Part shown: one piece after another, positions 45,744-55,194 of the stretch | Position numbering within the stretch: the stretch's first letter is position 1 | Layout of the letters: each line of letters starts with the position of its first letter | Assembly: GCA_964462535.1 (NCBI GenBank) | Contig: CAYWXV010000015.1 | Coordinates: forward strand, 15,351 to 79,350 | Reading direction: 5' to 3' | From: CAYWXV01 sp964462535 | GTDB lineage: Bacteria > Bacteroidota > Ignavibacteria > OLB7 | DNA: 64,000 bases | Notes under the pieces: generated by a model | What the model saw: only the letters and a program-made list of their open reading frames with translations | What the model was told of the DNA's origin: nothing | Databases searched by the model: none | Translations under genes and position numbers: made by a program

Positions 45744-45751
45744 GTAAGTTG
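45744..45751 (+). promoter_or_regulatory. -7-like box before the small membrane protein gene
   Basis: TAAGTTGT resembles TAnnTTTG and lies 18 bases before the ATG at 45770; the -33 element is unclear. Confidence 0.3.
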
Positions 45752-45769
45752 TCGGCCCGTCCATTCATC

Positions 45770-45967
45770 ATGCGCTACTTCATTCTCGGAATCCTCTTTG
45801 CCTTCGTCCTATACTGGGCGTCGAAGGGTCTCACACGACGCTTGCTGACGAAGAGGGGTGGCGCATATCCTCCCCGACGACCTGAGGTGCCACCCCGGGA
45901 AACATCGCGACGGTCCCGGTCGCTCGAGTATGACGACGCCCGAGACGTCGACTATCGCGACCTCTGA
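45770..45967 (+). CDS. small single-pass membrane protein
   Basis: 65 residues from the ATG at 45770 (a TTG at 45749 is an alternative). One N-terminal helix ('YFILGILFAFVLYWASKGL') and a basic Pro/Arg-rich, then acidic, cytoplasmic tail. It resembles short DUF4834-like proteins of Bacteroidota in layout, but I cannot confirm the family. It stands between the glycosyltransferase and the Ppx gene, same strand. Confidence 0.6.
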   Translation: MRYFILGILFAFVLYWASKGLTRRLLTKRGGAYPPRRPEVPPRETSRRSRSLEYDDARDVDYRDL

Positions 45968-45999
45968 TCTCCAACCAATACCGAACGTTCATCCTCCCG

Positions 46000-47601
46000 A
46001 TGGTCCCCGCTCCCGATACCCTGGCCGCAATCGATGTCGGAACCAACAGCTTCCATCTTGTGGTCGCTCGTCTGCTCGGGGAGAACCGATTCTCGGTGAT
46101 TGCAAAGGAGAAGATTGTCGTTCGGCTGGGGGAGAGCCCATCACAGATCAAGCATCTTAGCGAGGAGGCAATCAATCGCGGCGTCGACGCGATGAAGCTC
46201 CTTGCCCTTGTCGCCGCCAGGACAAATGCCTCCGTGCGGGCCGTGGCCACCAGCGCAGTTCGGGAGGCGTCGAATGCCGACGAGTTCCTTGAACGCGTGC
46301 GCACCGAGGCTGGAATCGAGATAGAGGTTATCTCCGGATTCGAAGAGGCTCGTCTCATCTACCTCGGTATCCTCCAGGCCCTGCCAATATTCAGCGAGCG
46401 GATCGCGCTCTGTGATATAGGCGGGGGTAGCACAGAATTTCTGGTCGGCGAAGAGGGGAGAATCCTCTATGCCAACAGCTTCAAAATCGGCTCGATCCGC
46501 ATGACGCAGCGGTTCTTCCCGAACGAGCGGATTACCGACGATGAAACAGAATCGTGCCGTCTCTTCGTTCGTGGTGAGATCTATCACGCCGCACAGGAAA
46601 TTCGTCGGCATGGCATACGCGAGCTGATCACCTCATCCGGAACGGCGCAAACGATAGCCGCAATGGCTGTTGCCGCACGGGGCGAAGAGCCGCCTGAATC
46701 GCTGAACGGAAAGCGTTTCACCCGCCGCGAGGTCCGGTCAATCGTCTCACGAATCCTGAAGGCCCGGACCTTTGCCGAACGAGCCAGCATACCGGGTGTG
46801 GATCCTCGGCGGACGGACATTCTGGCTGCCGGCGCGGTAACGCTGGAGACAATCATTGAAGAGTGCGGCGTCGAGGCCATCATCATCAGTGGCTATGCTC
46901 TGCGTGAAGGTATCGTCCTCGACACCATCCAGAAGATGGAGGGAGCGCGCGGAGCGGCCAGGCTATCGGATCTCCGATTCGAAACGGTGATGCGGATCGG
47001 TGGGATGTACAATTTCGATGAGGCCCACGGGAGAAAAGTCGCCGACCTTGCGCTCACCATGTACGATGCGCTCTCTGATATCCATCGTCTGGACGAGCGC
47101 TCGCGCGAGCATCTGGAAGCCGCCGCTCTCCTTCACGACGTCGGGTACTACATCTCCCACTCGTCGCACCACAAGCACTCGTACTACCTGATCCGGAACA
47201 GCGAGGCGTTGGGATTTACGAACGAGGAGATCGCGCTGATCGCCAATGTGGCGCGGTATCACCGAAAGTCCCATCCAAAGATTCGTCATCCCGAGTTCGC
47301 TGAACTTCGCCCGTCCGATCAGCGCCGGGTACGTATCCTGTCGGCGATTCTTCGACTTGCGGACGGTCTGGATCGGACGCACAACGGGGCCGTCACGGGT
47401 ATCGACGTTCATGTCGACGAGCAGGAAATCGCGATGCAGATCCACTGTCAAACCGATGCTTCGATAACGTTCGAGCTCTGGAGCGCAGGGAGGAAGAAGG
47501 GATTGATGGAGGAGGTGTTCGACCGTTCAGTGCGGATCACTACCGAGGTGGAGCAGCCTGAGTTGGACGCTGATCCCGGTGCGCGGATCTCGAAAGGGTG
47601 A
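46000..47601 (+). CDS. Ppx/GppA exopolyphosphatase family protein
   Basis: 533 residues, a two-module Ppx. The N-terminal ASKHA phosphatase has 'AAIDVGTNSFHLVVAR' and 'LCDIGGGSTEFLVG', the two phosphate-binding loops. The C-terminal HD-type domain has 'ALLHDVGYYISHSSHHKHS'. It degrades polyphosphate or pppGpp; the distinction needs assay. The start ATG at 46000 lacks a clear ribosome site. Confidence 0.92.
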   Translation: MVPAPDTLAAIDVGTNSFHLVVARLLGENRFSVIAKEKIVVRLGESPSQIKHLSEEAINRGVDAMKLLALVAARTNASVRAVATSAVREASNADEFLERVRTEAGIEIEVISGFEEARLIYLGILQALPIFSERIALCDIGGGSTEFLVGEEGRILYANSFKIGSIRMTQRFFPNERITDDETESCRLFVRGEIYHAAQEIRRHGIRELITSSGTAQTIAAMAVAARGEEPPESLNGKRFTRREVRSIVSRILKARTFAERASIPGVDPRRTDILAAGAVTLETIIEECGVEAIIISGYALREGIVLDTIQKMEGARGAARLSDLRFETVMRIGGMYNFDEAHGRKVADLALTMYDALSDIHRLDERSREHLEAAALLHDVGYYISHSSHHKHSYYLIRNSEALGFTNEEIALIANVARYHRKSHPKIRHPEFAELRPSDQRRVRILSAILRLADGLDRTHNGAVTGIDVHVDEQEIAMQIHCQTDASITFELWSAGRKKGLMEEVFDRSVRITTEVEQPELDADPGARISKG

Positions 47602-47732
47602 CGCGATCTACCTTGCCTCGCTCCACATTTACAACCCAGTATTCACGTGGGCTCGATGACGCCGGACGCGGCTGCTCGGAGCGTAGGGAATGTGGAGGTC
47701 AAACGTCCGAAATGATTTGAATGGAGATATGT

Positions 47733-48464
47733 ATGCGCAGCCTTCTTAGGTCACTTCTGGCGGGAGTTGTACTTCTGTTGACGACGACAACGGTGGGTAC
47801 GGCTCAGATCCCCCGTGTCGTCAGTTATCAGGGATACCTGGCGCTTCCGTCGGGTGATCCGGCTCCCGACGGAACGCACAACGTCACGATATCCATATAC
47901 GATCAGGACGTAGGCGGGCGAGTCCTGTTTTCGGAACTCCACAGGGCACAGGTTGTCCGCGGGCTGTTCAACATCACGATCGGGGGGAACACGTCGCGCG
48001 GGATTCCCGACTCGATCCGATTCAATGCCCCCTACTGGGTTGGAGTGGTGGTGGATGGAGGATCCGAGATGACGCCCCGCACGTTGATGACGACGGCGCC
48101 GTACGCGATGAGAGCAGGTGCAGTTGAGTCGGCCCCTGTCCAGGCGGTGGCGGTCGATGCGGCAGCCTCCCCATTTACACCGACGACAAGTCACGATTTC
48201 GTCGGCGTCGATGTCACCGCCGGTCCGGTACTAGTCGTGCTTCCTTCAGCGGCATCCGTCCCGACCGGGAAGACCTACATCATAAAGAATGTCGCGGGGG
48301 ACGTGACGCAGGGAGCCGGCCCGGACTTTCACAATGTGATCGTCCGCGTCAGCGGCGCCGACGCAATCAACCAGAATCAGACTGAGGTACGCATTACGTG
48401 GGGGAACGGCGTGGGGTCGTACCGCCTCTTTAGCGATGGTGTGTCGCGGTGGTTTACCTACTGA
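47733..48464 (+). CDS. secreted protein related to tail/fibre-type surface proteins
   Basis: 243 residues from the ATG at 47733, preceded by GGAG at 47723-47726; the ATG at 47721 would place that site inside the gene. A signal peptide ('LLAGVVLLLTTTTVGTAQ') precedes a domain ('IPRVVSYQGYLALPSG', 'APYAMRA') shared with the N-terminus of the fibre protein at 52215. The C-terminal 90 residues ('YIIKNVAGDVTQGAG', 'YRLFSDGVSRWF') resemble phage neck or tail beta modules. It is probably part of the same surface apparatus. No sorting tail. Confidence 0.7.
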   Translation: MRSLLRSLLAGVVLLLTTTTVGTAQIPRVVSYQGYLALPSGDPAPDGTHNVTISIYDQDVGGRVLFSELHRAQVVRGLFNITIGGNTSRGIPDSIRFNAPYWVGVVVDGGSEMTPRTLMTTAPYAMRAGAVESAPVQAVAVDAAASPFTPTTSHDFVGVDVTAGPVLVVLPSAASVPTGKTYIIKNVAGDVTQGAGPDFHNVIVRVSGADAINQNQTEVRITWGNGVGSYRLFSDGVSRWFTY

Positions 48465-48470
48465 ACGGGA

Positions 48471-48797
48471 ATGATGGAGATGTTCACGGCGGAGACGTTC
48501 GTTCCGCTGATCGACCGGACGTTCACGCTCAACGACGTCATCGAGTCAGGGGTTGTTGAACTTCGTCTGGTGGATGTAAAGGTCAGGACGGTGTCGTCTC
48601 TCGATGGCCGGTATCAGCAGATCGCCAACGGTGAGATGCGCGCTCCCTTCGTCCTCACATTCTCAGGATCTCCCGCCATTCCCCTTGCGCAGCGAATGTA
48701 CCAGGTGACGCAGGAGTCGATTGGCCAATTCCCCCTCTTCCTTGTTCCGGTTGGAGAGACGGAGTCCATCAGGATTTACGAGGCTGTATTTGCCTGA
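48471..48797 (+). CDS. DUF6916-like protein
   Basis: 108 residues. The pattern of beta strands ending in 'FPLFLVPVGETESIRIYEAVFA' and an inner 'FVLTFSGSPAIPLAQRMYQV' fits the DUF6916 family, usually found near tail-collar proteins. It starts 6 bases after the upstream stop. Its 3' end overlaps the convergent GNAT gene by 22 bases. No known activity. Confidence 0.65.
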   Translation: MMEMFTAETFVPLIDRTFTLNDVIESGVVELRLVDVKVRTVSSLDGRYQQIANGEMRAPFVLTFSGSPAIPLAQRMYQVTQESIGQFPLFLVPVGETESIRIYEAVFA

Positions 48798-49267
48798 CCG
48801 GGCCGTATCCACTCCATGAAAAAGTGCCCCGGCAGTTCATCGATAACAACGAAGCCGAGGCGTTGGTAGAGTCGAATTGCGCCATTCCCACGTTCCACAT
48901 GCAGGCGGACGGCGCGCCCGCTGCGGATCCCTTCCGCAACCCAATGTTGAACAATGTCGGTGCAGATGCCCCTTCCCCTGAATGAGGGTAGGAGGATCAT
49001 TTCCCCGAGACGTATCTCCTGCTCCATCGGGATCACGGTCACCATCCCCGCCTCATCAGCCCCAACGTGTATGATCGACCAGACCGCGCCCGGGTAGTGC
49101 GTAGCGTAGTGTCGACGCAGGGCATCGAATTGAACCCTGAGGAATCGCTCGCGATCGCTCTCAACCCAGCCGCCGGCGTCCATCTCCTCCTGGCGCGAGA
49201 GTGCATAGAGCTGGTAAAGAAACGGTTCGTCGTCGGTTTCTGCGTTTCGCAGCGTGTAGGACTGCAT
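48776..49267 (-). CDS. GNAT-family N-acetyltransferase
   Basis: 163 residues from the ATG at 49267. The GNAT core is clear: 'EMILLPSFRGRGICTDIVQH' (acetyl-CoA pyrophosphate loop RGRGI) and 'GAIRLYQRLGFVVIDELPGHFFM'. The substrate is unknown. It begins 10 bases after the tail-collar gene and is the last gene of that operon, so it may modify the collar protein or its cargo; that is inference. Confidence 0.88.
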   Translation of the reverse strand: MQSYTLRNAETDDEPFLYQLYALSRQEEMDAGGWVESDRERFLRVQFDALRRHYATHYPGAVWSIIHVGADEAGMVTVIPMEQEIRLGEMILLPSFRGRGICTDIVQHWVAEGIRSGRAVRLHVERGNGAIRLYQRLGFVVIDELPGHFFMEWIRPGQANTAS

Positions 49268-49277
49268 TGGTCCCTGC

Positions 49278-49802
49278 TCAGTTCCTCGGAGGAAAGACTC
49301 CCTCGAGAGCAATACAATAGTTCATGGTGAGCGAAGGCTGCATGTTGGAATGTGCCTGGCTTCCTCCCGTTGTGCCAATGGCCTCGGGGGACATGACGCT
49401 GTTTGCGGGTTGCGTGGAATAGGTCGCGGTCTGCCCGGTTGGCTCGGTAGCTGGAACGGTCCTCACCGGCGATTGTTGATTCGCCAGACCGTCGAACGCG
49501 TTCAACGAATGAGTATGAGCCGGCATCTCGTTCGTCGTCAACGTAACCTCCTCTACACCAAGTCGGGACCCAATTGTTCTGGCGCTGAGCCCGCTTCCCT
49601 GCCCTTGATGTATGGGTGCTCTCCCGCGCAGGTCGGGAAGGGCAAACGTCGTCCGTCCGTCGCCGCCGTAGGTAGTACCGAGAAGCGAAAAGAGGGCTGC
49701 GTTCTGGCTGATTGGTAGGAGCTGACCGTCGCACAGTGCCCATCCGCGCGGTGCAAAATTGAAGCCGACGAGAATGACTTGACCGAGGAAGGGTTCAGCC
49801 AT
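49278..49802 (-). CDS. phage tail-collar/microcystin-dependent protein family
   Basis: 174 residues from the ATG at 49802. 'VGFNFAPRGWALCDGQLLPISQNAALFSLLGTTYGGDG' (trimmed) and 'FALPDLRGRAP' are signatures of the tail-collar domain, as in MdpB-like proteins. C-terminal 'TMNYCIALEGVFPPRN' is also typical. There are no other phage genes nearby, so it is a chromosomal member of the family, not part of a prophage. The start overlaps the end of the Tat-exported protein gene by 8 bases. Confidence 0.9.
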   Translation of the reverse strand: MAEPFLGQVILVGFNFAPRGWALCDGQLLPISQNAALFSLLGTTYGGDGRTTFALPDLRGRAPIHQGQGSGLSARTIGSRLGVEEVTLTTNEMPAHTHSLNAFDGLANQQSPVRTVPATEPTGQTATYSTQPANSVMSPEAIGTTGGSQAHSNMQPSLTMNYCIALEGVFPPRN

Positions 49803-50958
49803 GAGTTCGAACCTCCGTGTGATAACTGTTGTTGTACGCCAGCATTCCCTCTGCTCCAATTGACCCGTACGGAACGCACCAACCATTCGAGGCAGGGGGG
49901 AGACGTCTCTGGCCCAGCTCTTCCGTTAACGGTTTGATGAAGGCCATTGAGCGGTCTGGAACGACCGTTCCGACCTGCACAGGAATCGGAAGATCGATTT
50001 CACGAATGTGCCGCGAAACGGCGTACCCAAGAAGCGCGGATGTGCCGGGAACACGTCCGGATAGCTCGCGGAAACTCCCGACGACGGCAGCCAGCGGCGA
50101 GCCGGGTACGCTGGACGGACTCCATCCGCACAGCGTATATACTCCGTAGAACACGGGATCTATCTCCCGTTCACCGACTGTAAATGGGGAGGCGACGACA
50201 GGAATCGCGCCCATTCCAACATCTCGGAGGTTTCGGAGAATTTCCGCGGCGCGGTCAGGTTGTGTAAAGAGAGCAATTGCGTCGGGTACATGGTCGGATG
50301 CCCGGCGAGCAACCAGGCGAGGATCGATACCGATGGGGTGGTCAACAACCATCGTCTCCACAATCTCGCCATGGCCCGCGGTAACTCCATGCCGATACCC
50401 GCTTATGGCGGCGAACCCTGCCTCCTCCAGCGATGAGATAAGGAGAACGCGCCCTCCGAATTGCTCAACGGTCCACTCCCCCAGCGCAACTGAGGCGGCC
50501 GAATAGCCGAGCGATACGCGACGGAGCCCCGCTGGGGGCGCGACGACGACTCGCTCGCCCATGTCGGCCAGCACGAGCCGACGGTACCCTGGATGTGTCG
50601 AGGAAGGGAGGACCCAGTGGGAATGAGCGGGGTTCATTCGGACCACGACGTCGTCGATGGCTGGGTCGTCGAGCAGATCCGATACGGCACGTCGCATTTC
50701 GGCGACGGAGTTGGGGGAATGGATGGCGGCGATAGCGATCCCCTCCCAGCCCACCCGAATCCCATTGATGAAATCGTCACGGTAAGGAGCGCGTCGATCC
50801 TGCACGATGCCGAGCCGTTTTGATGGCGTCGACGCGATGCACGCGGCCGCTGATCCGGACAGGCGAAGCGACCCGGCGAACGAAGCGCCCGCGGCCACCC
50901 CAAGTGATTTCAGAAGAGACCGCCGAGAAATCAGACGGTCGTTGCGCCGTTCCGGCAT
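49795..50958 (-). CDS. Tat-exported periplasmic-binding-like protein
   Basis: 387 residues from the ATG at 50958. The N-terminus has a twin-arginine signal ('SRRSLLKSLGVAAGASFAG'), so the protein is folded before export, perhaps with a cofactor. The mature part has the type 1 periplasmic binding fold ('LGIVQDRRAPYRDDFINGI', 'GRVLLISSLEEAGFAAISGYRHGV', 'DAIALFTQPDRAAEILR'). No permease or ATPase of an ABC transporter is adjacent. It is first in a three-gene operon with the collar and GNAT genes. The role may be sensing rather than transport. Confidence 0.78.
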   Translation of the reverse strand: MPERRNDRLISRRSLLKSLGVAAGASFAGSLRLSGSAAACIASTPSKRLGIVQDRRAPYRDDFINGIRVGWEGIAIAAIHSPNSVAEMRRAVSDLLDDPAIDDVVVRMNPAHSHWVLPSSTHPGYRRLVLADMGERVVVAPPAGLRRVSLGYSAASVALGEWTVEQFGGRVLLISSLEEAGFAAISGYRHGVTAGHGEIVETMVVDHPIGIDPRLVARRASDHVPDAIALFTQPDRAAEILRNLRDVGMGAIPVVASPFTVGEREIDPVFYGVYTLCGWSPSSVPGSPLAAVVGSFRELSGRVPGTSALLGYAVSRHIREIDLPIPVQVGTVVPDRSMAFIKPLTEELGQRRLPPASNGWCVPYGSIGAEGMLAYNNSYHTEVRTHG

Positions 50959-51003
50959 GGTACCTCCGCAGAGAACGTGACGGCGTGAGAAGGGCTTGAA
51001 CAT

Positions 51004-51347
51004 ACGAAAAATGGCCCGGAAGCATCGATTTGTAGCCTGTTTGCGCTACCCCCTTGCTTTTTCGGCTCGCATCATCTATGTTTGTCCCTGCCTTGGACTC
51101 CAATCCATAATACCAGACAGGATTTGAGATCAGGGCGTCCAGCCGGCATCGTCCAGATCTACGCCGGTCCAATCGAGGTCCCTCGCACGCCTACCGCGCC
51201 ATTCCGGCCCGAACTCCCAACGTCGAGGAAATCTCCAACGTCGACCCGTTACGGTTCGTCGGTGACTGCGCACGTATGCGCCCACACCGATTGAGTCGGA
51301 TCCGGGGATGTCGTCCAGGCATCAATCACGTGCTTCGGGGTCCACAC
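51004..51347. promoter_or_regulatory. divergent promoter region
   Basis: No gene. For the minus-strand operon, a TTTTTCGTATGTTC element (50998-51012) lies 40 bases before the ATG at 50958. For the plus-strand gene, TTG (51054-51056), 20-base spacer and TATGTTTG (51077-51084) form a -33/-7 promoter, leaving a leader of about 255 bases before 51348 whose content I cannot interpret. Confidence 0.55.
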
Positions 51348-51923
51348 ATGAAGCTTCTCACAACCCTCGTCCGCTTTCTCCAAACGGTAGCAGTACCCGT
51401 TGTGCTCCTCGTCGCATTCGGCAGGGCAACGGCGCAGCAGTCCCCTGAAATCAATTGGGCGGTACTGGCTGGTGGCGGTGTCAACAATGCCGCCTCGACC
51501 GATTTCCGTATGTCGGCGACCCTTGGTCAGCCGGTCATCGGATTAACCGGAGATCAGACGATCGTGCTTGGCCAGGGATTCTGGCTTCCGCTCGGCTCCA
51601 TCTCATCGGTTCCGTTCGATCTCAAGAGTCCGGATGCGCCGTTCGCGCTGAGGAACTACCCGAACCCGTTCACGGTGCTGACGACGATCAGCTACCAGCT
51701 TGATGAACCGGCGCTCGTTGGCCTGGAGGTCGTCGATCTTGCCGGCCGCGTCATCGCGACGTTCGAAGACGAGTACCGATCGGCTGGAATTCATAACGTC
51801 GAATGGAACGGTATGAGCGACCGCGGCGAGCCGGCACCGGCCGGCATCTACGTCTATGCGCTCCACGTCCGCGGTGCGCACGTCGATAAGACATCACGGC
51901 AGAAGATGATGCTGGTCCGATAG
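51348..51923 (+). CDS. short secreted protein with T9SS type A sorting domain
   Basis: 191 residues from the ATG at 51348 (signal peptide 'TVAVPVVLLVAFGRATAQ'). A short N-terminal part ('INWAVLAGGGVNNAASTDFRM', 'LGQPVIGL') has a pattern common in proteins displayed by T9SS. The C-terminal about 90 residues are the sorting domain ('LRNYPNPFTVLTTISYQLDE', 'WNGMSDRGEPAPAGIYVYAL'). So the protein is little more than a module plus a tag; a role as anchor or adaptor is plausible. Confidence 0.82.
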   Translation: MKLLTTLVRFLQTVAVPVVLLVAFGRATAQQSPEINWAVLAGGGVNNAASTDFRMSATLGQPVIGLTGDQTIVLGQGFWLPLGSISSVPFDLKSPDAPFALRNYPNPFTVLTTISYQLDEPALVGLEVVDLAGRVIATFEDEYRSAGIHNVEWNGMSDRGEPAPAGIYVYALHVRGAHVDKTSRQKMMLVR

Positions 51924-52214
51924 GAGTCCGTCCAGGACTACCAGGGATTCGGCTGCTCGAATCGTTCAGATTTCAACAGCCCCCTTGGACCAGCAACGAT
52001 CGGGCCTGTTGCGCCCGGAACACAGATAGAGACATACGAAAACCAGAGGTCCGTCCCCATCTGCGTCAGCCCGCCTCCAGTACGTGTCCAGCGTCGGAAT
52101 CGGCAACCATTGTCGCAGAGCAGTCCACCTGTCACAGGTATCCCTGCCGGTAGGGCGCGTCCTCGCATGGATGAAGGTCCAGACATCCCATCATCATACC
52201 CAAGGCAAGGAGTC

Positions 52215-55124
52215 ATGAACCGCACGCTACGAACCGCAGCGATGCTGGTGCTGAGTTTGGCGACGCTCGGCGCCTCCGCCTACGCCCAGACATCGGCTCA
52301 GATCCCGAGAACATTCAGCTACCAGGGTCTGCTTACGAACCCGCAAGGGGCGCACGTCCCTGACGGAAATCACATTCTCACGCTGACGGTCTACGATGCC
52401 CCGACCGGGGGTACAGTCCTCTACAGCGAAACACACGCAGTTCCCGTCCTTCGCGGGGTCTTCAACGTGATCATCGGGTCGGTCAATCCGATACCGAACA
52501 CGCTGAAGTTTGACCGCCCATACTACCTGGGCGTGTCCGTCGACGGGAAGGACGAGCTGTCTCCCCGCACCGCAATGCTTGCCGTTCCGTACGCGCTCCG
52601 CTCAATCGAATCGGAGACTGCAGTCTCGGCCGAGCATGCCTCCACGGCTGACCTGGCGACCGTGTCGCAAGGTCTTGCTCCCGGCGCGACCGGATTCGTC
52701 CGGAGCGTCAACGGCCGCGACGGCGACCTGGAAATCGTCGGCTCCGGCTCGACGCAGATCCAGACGCTCGGGAACCGGCTGACAATCTTTTCCAAGGAAG
52801 TGACCAGTGGAATCACCTCGATCCACTCTATCGATGCGGCGCTGGCCGTCACCGATGGAACGGGTCCTGCGGTCTCCCTCTCGATGGTTCCAGGTGGAAT
52901 CACGGAGGCTCTCATTGGCGATGCCGCCATCAACAACCGCAAACTTCGCAACGGATCGGTAACGACCGAGAAGCTGGCCGACGGGGCCGTCACAGCTCAG
53001 AAAATGTCGAGCGGTATTGCTCCATCCGGCATGACGCTTGTGTCGACCGGAACCGGAACACCGATCTGGGGCAACCCGATAGCCACCGCAATCATACTTC
53101 CGCGAGCGGATACGGTCAATTCGTCCTCGCCACTCTGGTCGCTCTACAACAGCGGATCGGGTGGGGCAGGGCGATTCACGATCCTGAACTCCGGCAACGG
53201 CAGCGATGCTCTCGTCGCGGCGACGGTTGGTTCCGGAAACGCACTGAACGTCAGCGGGAAACTCTACCAGAGCAACGGCGGCGTGGTCTTCGACGGAACG
53301 GTTGGAACGGCGCCGGTCTCGGGACCTGGCACCCGCATGATGTGGGTCCCATCCCGTAGCGCCTTCCGCGCCGGATACGTAAACGGCAATCAATGGGACC
53401 AGGGGAACCTGGGCGACTACTCGACCGCGACGGGATACCGTCCGACGGCATCCGGGAACTCATCCGTGTCAATGGGGAATTCGACCGTCGCAACCGGTGA
53501 CTACTCAGTTGCGATTGGCCGCAATGCTTCAGCGACCGGTCTCAGCTCGTTCGCAACCGGCCAGTTGACAGTTGCCGGTGGCGACTATTCAACTGCCTTG
53601 GGGTACCAGACGGCATCGCCGGGCACGTACTCAACTGCTCTCGGCTACAACACAATCGCTTCAGGCGACTACTCGACCGCAACAGGACAACGTGCCGTTG
53701 CCAATGCACCCTCCGCAACGGCAATGGGTTGGAGTTCAACTGCAAGCGGCGCCGCATCGACCGCGATGGGTGAGGGGACGATTGCAAGTGGCGTCGCATC
53801 GACCGCTCTAGGTCTCAGCACGGTCGCAGCCGGTGAGAACTCGCTGGCAACAGGCAACTCGACACGCGCCGACGGCGACAACTCGACGGCCATGGGCTCG
53901 TCGGTTTCGACCAACGGGTACAGCGGTTCGTTCGTCTGGGGTGACGCCTCGACCGCGAACGTCATGAATGCCACAGCCAACAATCAGTTTGCGATGCGCG
54001 CCTCCGGCGGCATGGTGGTCTATGCGGACTCCAACCTTGCGTCGAAGATGACCCTCCATCCAGGGGGTGCATTCTCGATCGAGGGGTCGGCTGGAATGAC
54101 GCCGATCACGGGTGCCGGTACCCGCGTCATGTGGGTTCCCTACCGCTCCGCATTCCGTGTTGGCGCAGTCGATGGCGGTCAGTGGGACGACGCAAACATC
54201 GGCGACTGGTCGTTCGGTGCCGGATACAACAGTCTGGCAATCGGCAACTACTCCGTGGCGATGGGGCGTGGGACCCAGGCCCTGAACACCTATGCGGTTG
54301 CGATGGGAACCGGCACAAACGCGAGCGGCTTCGCCTCCACCGCTCTCGGTTGGGCAAGTACCGCCCTCGGTACCGCCTCGTTCGTCGTTGGTTTCTCCAG
54401 CTCCGCTGGCGGGAACAACTCCTTTGCGGCAGGCAACCTCTCGGTTGCGCAAGGGAACAGCTCGGTGGCAATGGGGACCAGTGTTAGCGCCCTCGGCGAC
54501 TATTCGGTTGCGCTGGGAAGCAATGCCACTACTGGTGCGAACACGGGTTCGTTCGTCTTCGGCGACGCCTCGACGACGACGCCGGTCACGAACACTGGTG
54601 CCAACGAGTTCATGGTCCGGGCCGCAGGCGGAACGATCATCTACTCGAATGCCGCAATGAATGCCGGTGTTTCGCTCGCCCCCGGCGCAGGTGCCTGGGC
54701 GACCGTATCCGACCGCAACAAGAAGGAAAACTTCCGGACCGAGAATCCGGAGACGGTGTTGAATCGCCTGGTCTCGATCCCGGTGACGAGCTGGAACTAC
54801 CGTTCGCAGGATGCTTCCATTCGCCACATGGGACCAATGGCCCAGGACTTCCACGCCGCATTTGATCTTGGCGAGAGCGACACGACGATCACGACGACCG
54901 ACATCGACGGTGTGACGATCCTTGCCGTGCAGGCTCTTGCCCAGCGGACAGACGAGCTCCGCGCCCGAACCGAAGAACTGGAGTCGCTCCGCCGCGAGGT
55001 GGCTGAGCTCCGCTCGCGCCTCGGTGACGTGGAGACGCTCCGTGCCCGTCTGGAAGAACTCCGTTCGTTGCTTGAACAGGCAAATCGACCGGAGCTTCGT
55101 CAGGCGTCTAACATGGAGAAGTAG
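52215..55124 (+). CDS. YadA-head fibre protein with peptidase S74 self-cleaving chaperone
   Basis: 969 residues from the ATG at 52215 (AAGGAG at 52207-52212). A signal peptide is followed by a domain like that of the gene at 47733 ('RTFSYQGLLTNPQGAHVPDG'). The centre (about 390-610 and 670-770) has about 14-residue YadA-type head repeats ('SxAxGxxTxAxGxYS'), in two blocks each opened by a 'TRxMWVPxRSAFRxG' module. The C-terminus from about S832 ('SDRNKKENF', catalytic Ser/Lys) is an S74 intramolecular chaperone that trims itself after trimer folding, then a coiled coil. Expected to be a trimeric extracellular fibre; no barrel is present, so the anchoring route is open. Confidence 0.85.
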   Translation: MNRTLRTAAMLVLSLATLGASAYAQTSAQIPRTFSYQGLLTNPQGAHVPDGNHILTLTVYDAPTGGTVLYSETHAVPVLRGVFNVIIGSVNPIPNTLKFDRPYYLGVSVDGKDELSPRTAMLAVPYALRSIESETAVSAEHASTADLATVSQGLAPGATGFVRSVNGRDGDLEIVGSGSTQIQTLGNRLTIFSKEVTSGITSIHSIDAALAVTDGTGPAVSLSMVPGGITEALIGDAAINNRKLRNGSVTTEKLADGAVTAQKMSSGIAPSGMTLVSTGTGTPIWGNPIATAIILPRADTVNSSSPLWSLYNSGSGGAGRFTILNSGNGSDALVAATVGSGNALNVSGKLYQSNGGVVFDGTVGTAPVSGPGTRMMWVPSRSAFRAGYVNGNQWDQGNLGDYSTATGYRPTASGNSSVSMGNSTVATGDYSVAIGRNASATGLSSFATGQLTVAGGDYSTALGYQTASPGTYSTALGYNTIASGDYSTATGQRAVANAPSATAMGWSSTASGAASTAMGEGTIASGVASTALGLSTVAAGENSLATGNSTRADGDNSTAMGSSVSTNGYSGSFVWGDASTANVMNATANNQFAMRASGGMVVYADSNLASKMTLHPGGAFSIEGSAGMTPITGAGTRVMWVPYRSAFRVGAVDGGQWDDANIGDWSFGAGYNSLAIGNYSVAMGRGTQALNTYAVAMGTGTNASGFASTALGWASTALGTASFVVGFSSSAGGNNSFAAGNLSVAQGNSSVAMGTSVSALGDYSVALGSNATTGANTGSFVFGDASTTTPVTNTGANEFMVRAAGGTIIYSNAAMNAGVSLAPGAGAWATVSDRNKKENFRTENPETVLNRLVSIPVTSWNYRSQDASIRHMGPMAQDFHAAFDLGESDTTITTTDIDGVTILAVQALAQRTDELRARTEELESLRREVAELRSRLGDVETLRARLEELRSLLEQANRPELRQASNMEK

Positions 55125-55165
55125 ACAGCGCCGTACTGCATGCGCCCCGCGACACGGCTGAAAGG

Positions 55166-55194
55166 AGGCCCTCCGGCAACGGAGGGCCTTTTTC
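55166..55194 (+). terminator. rho-independent terminator
   Basis: AGGCCCTCCG (55166-55175), GCAA tetraloop, CGGAGGGCCT (55180-55189), then TTTT. It ends the fibre gene. Confidence 0.92.

Noticed and set aside
49278..49802. Prophage remnant
   Set aside because: Only a tail-collar protein, with no capsid, terminase, integrase or lysis genes; the family also occurs as chromosomal genes.
53400..54560. Possible CRISPR or tandem DNA repeat
   Set aside because: The periodicity is at protein level (14-residue head repeats); DNA units differ and have no spacers.
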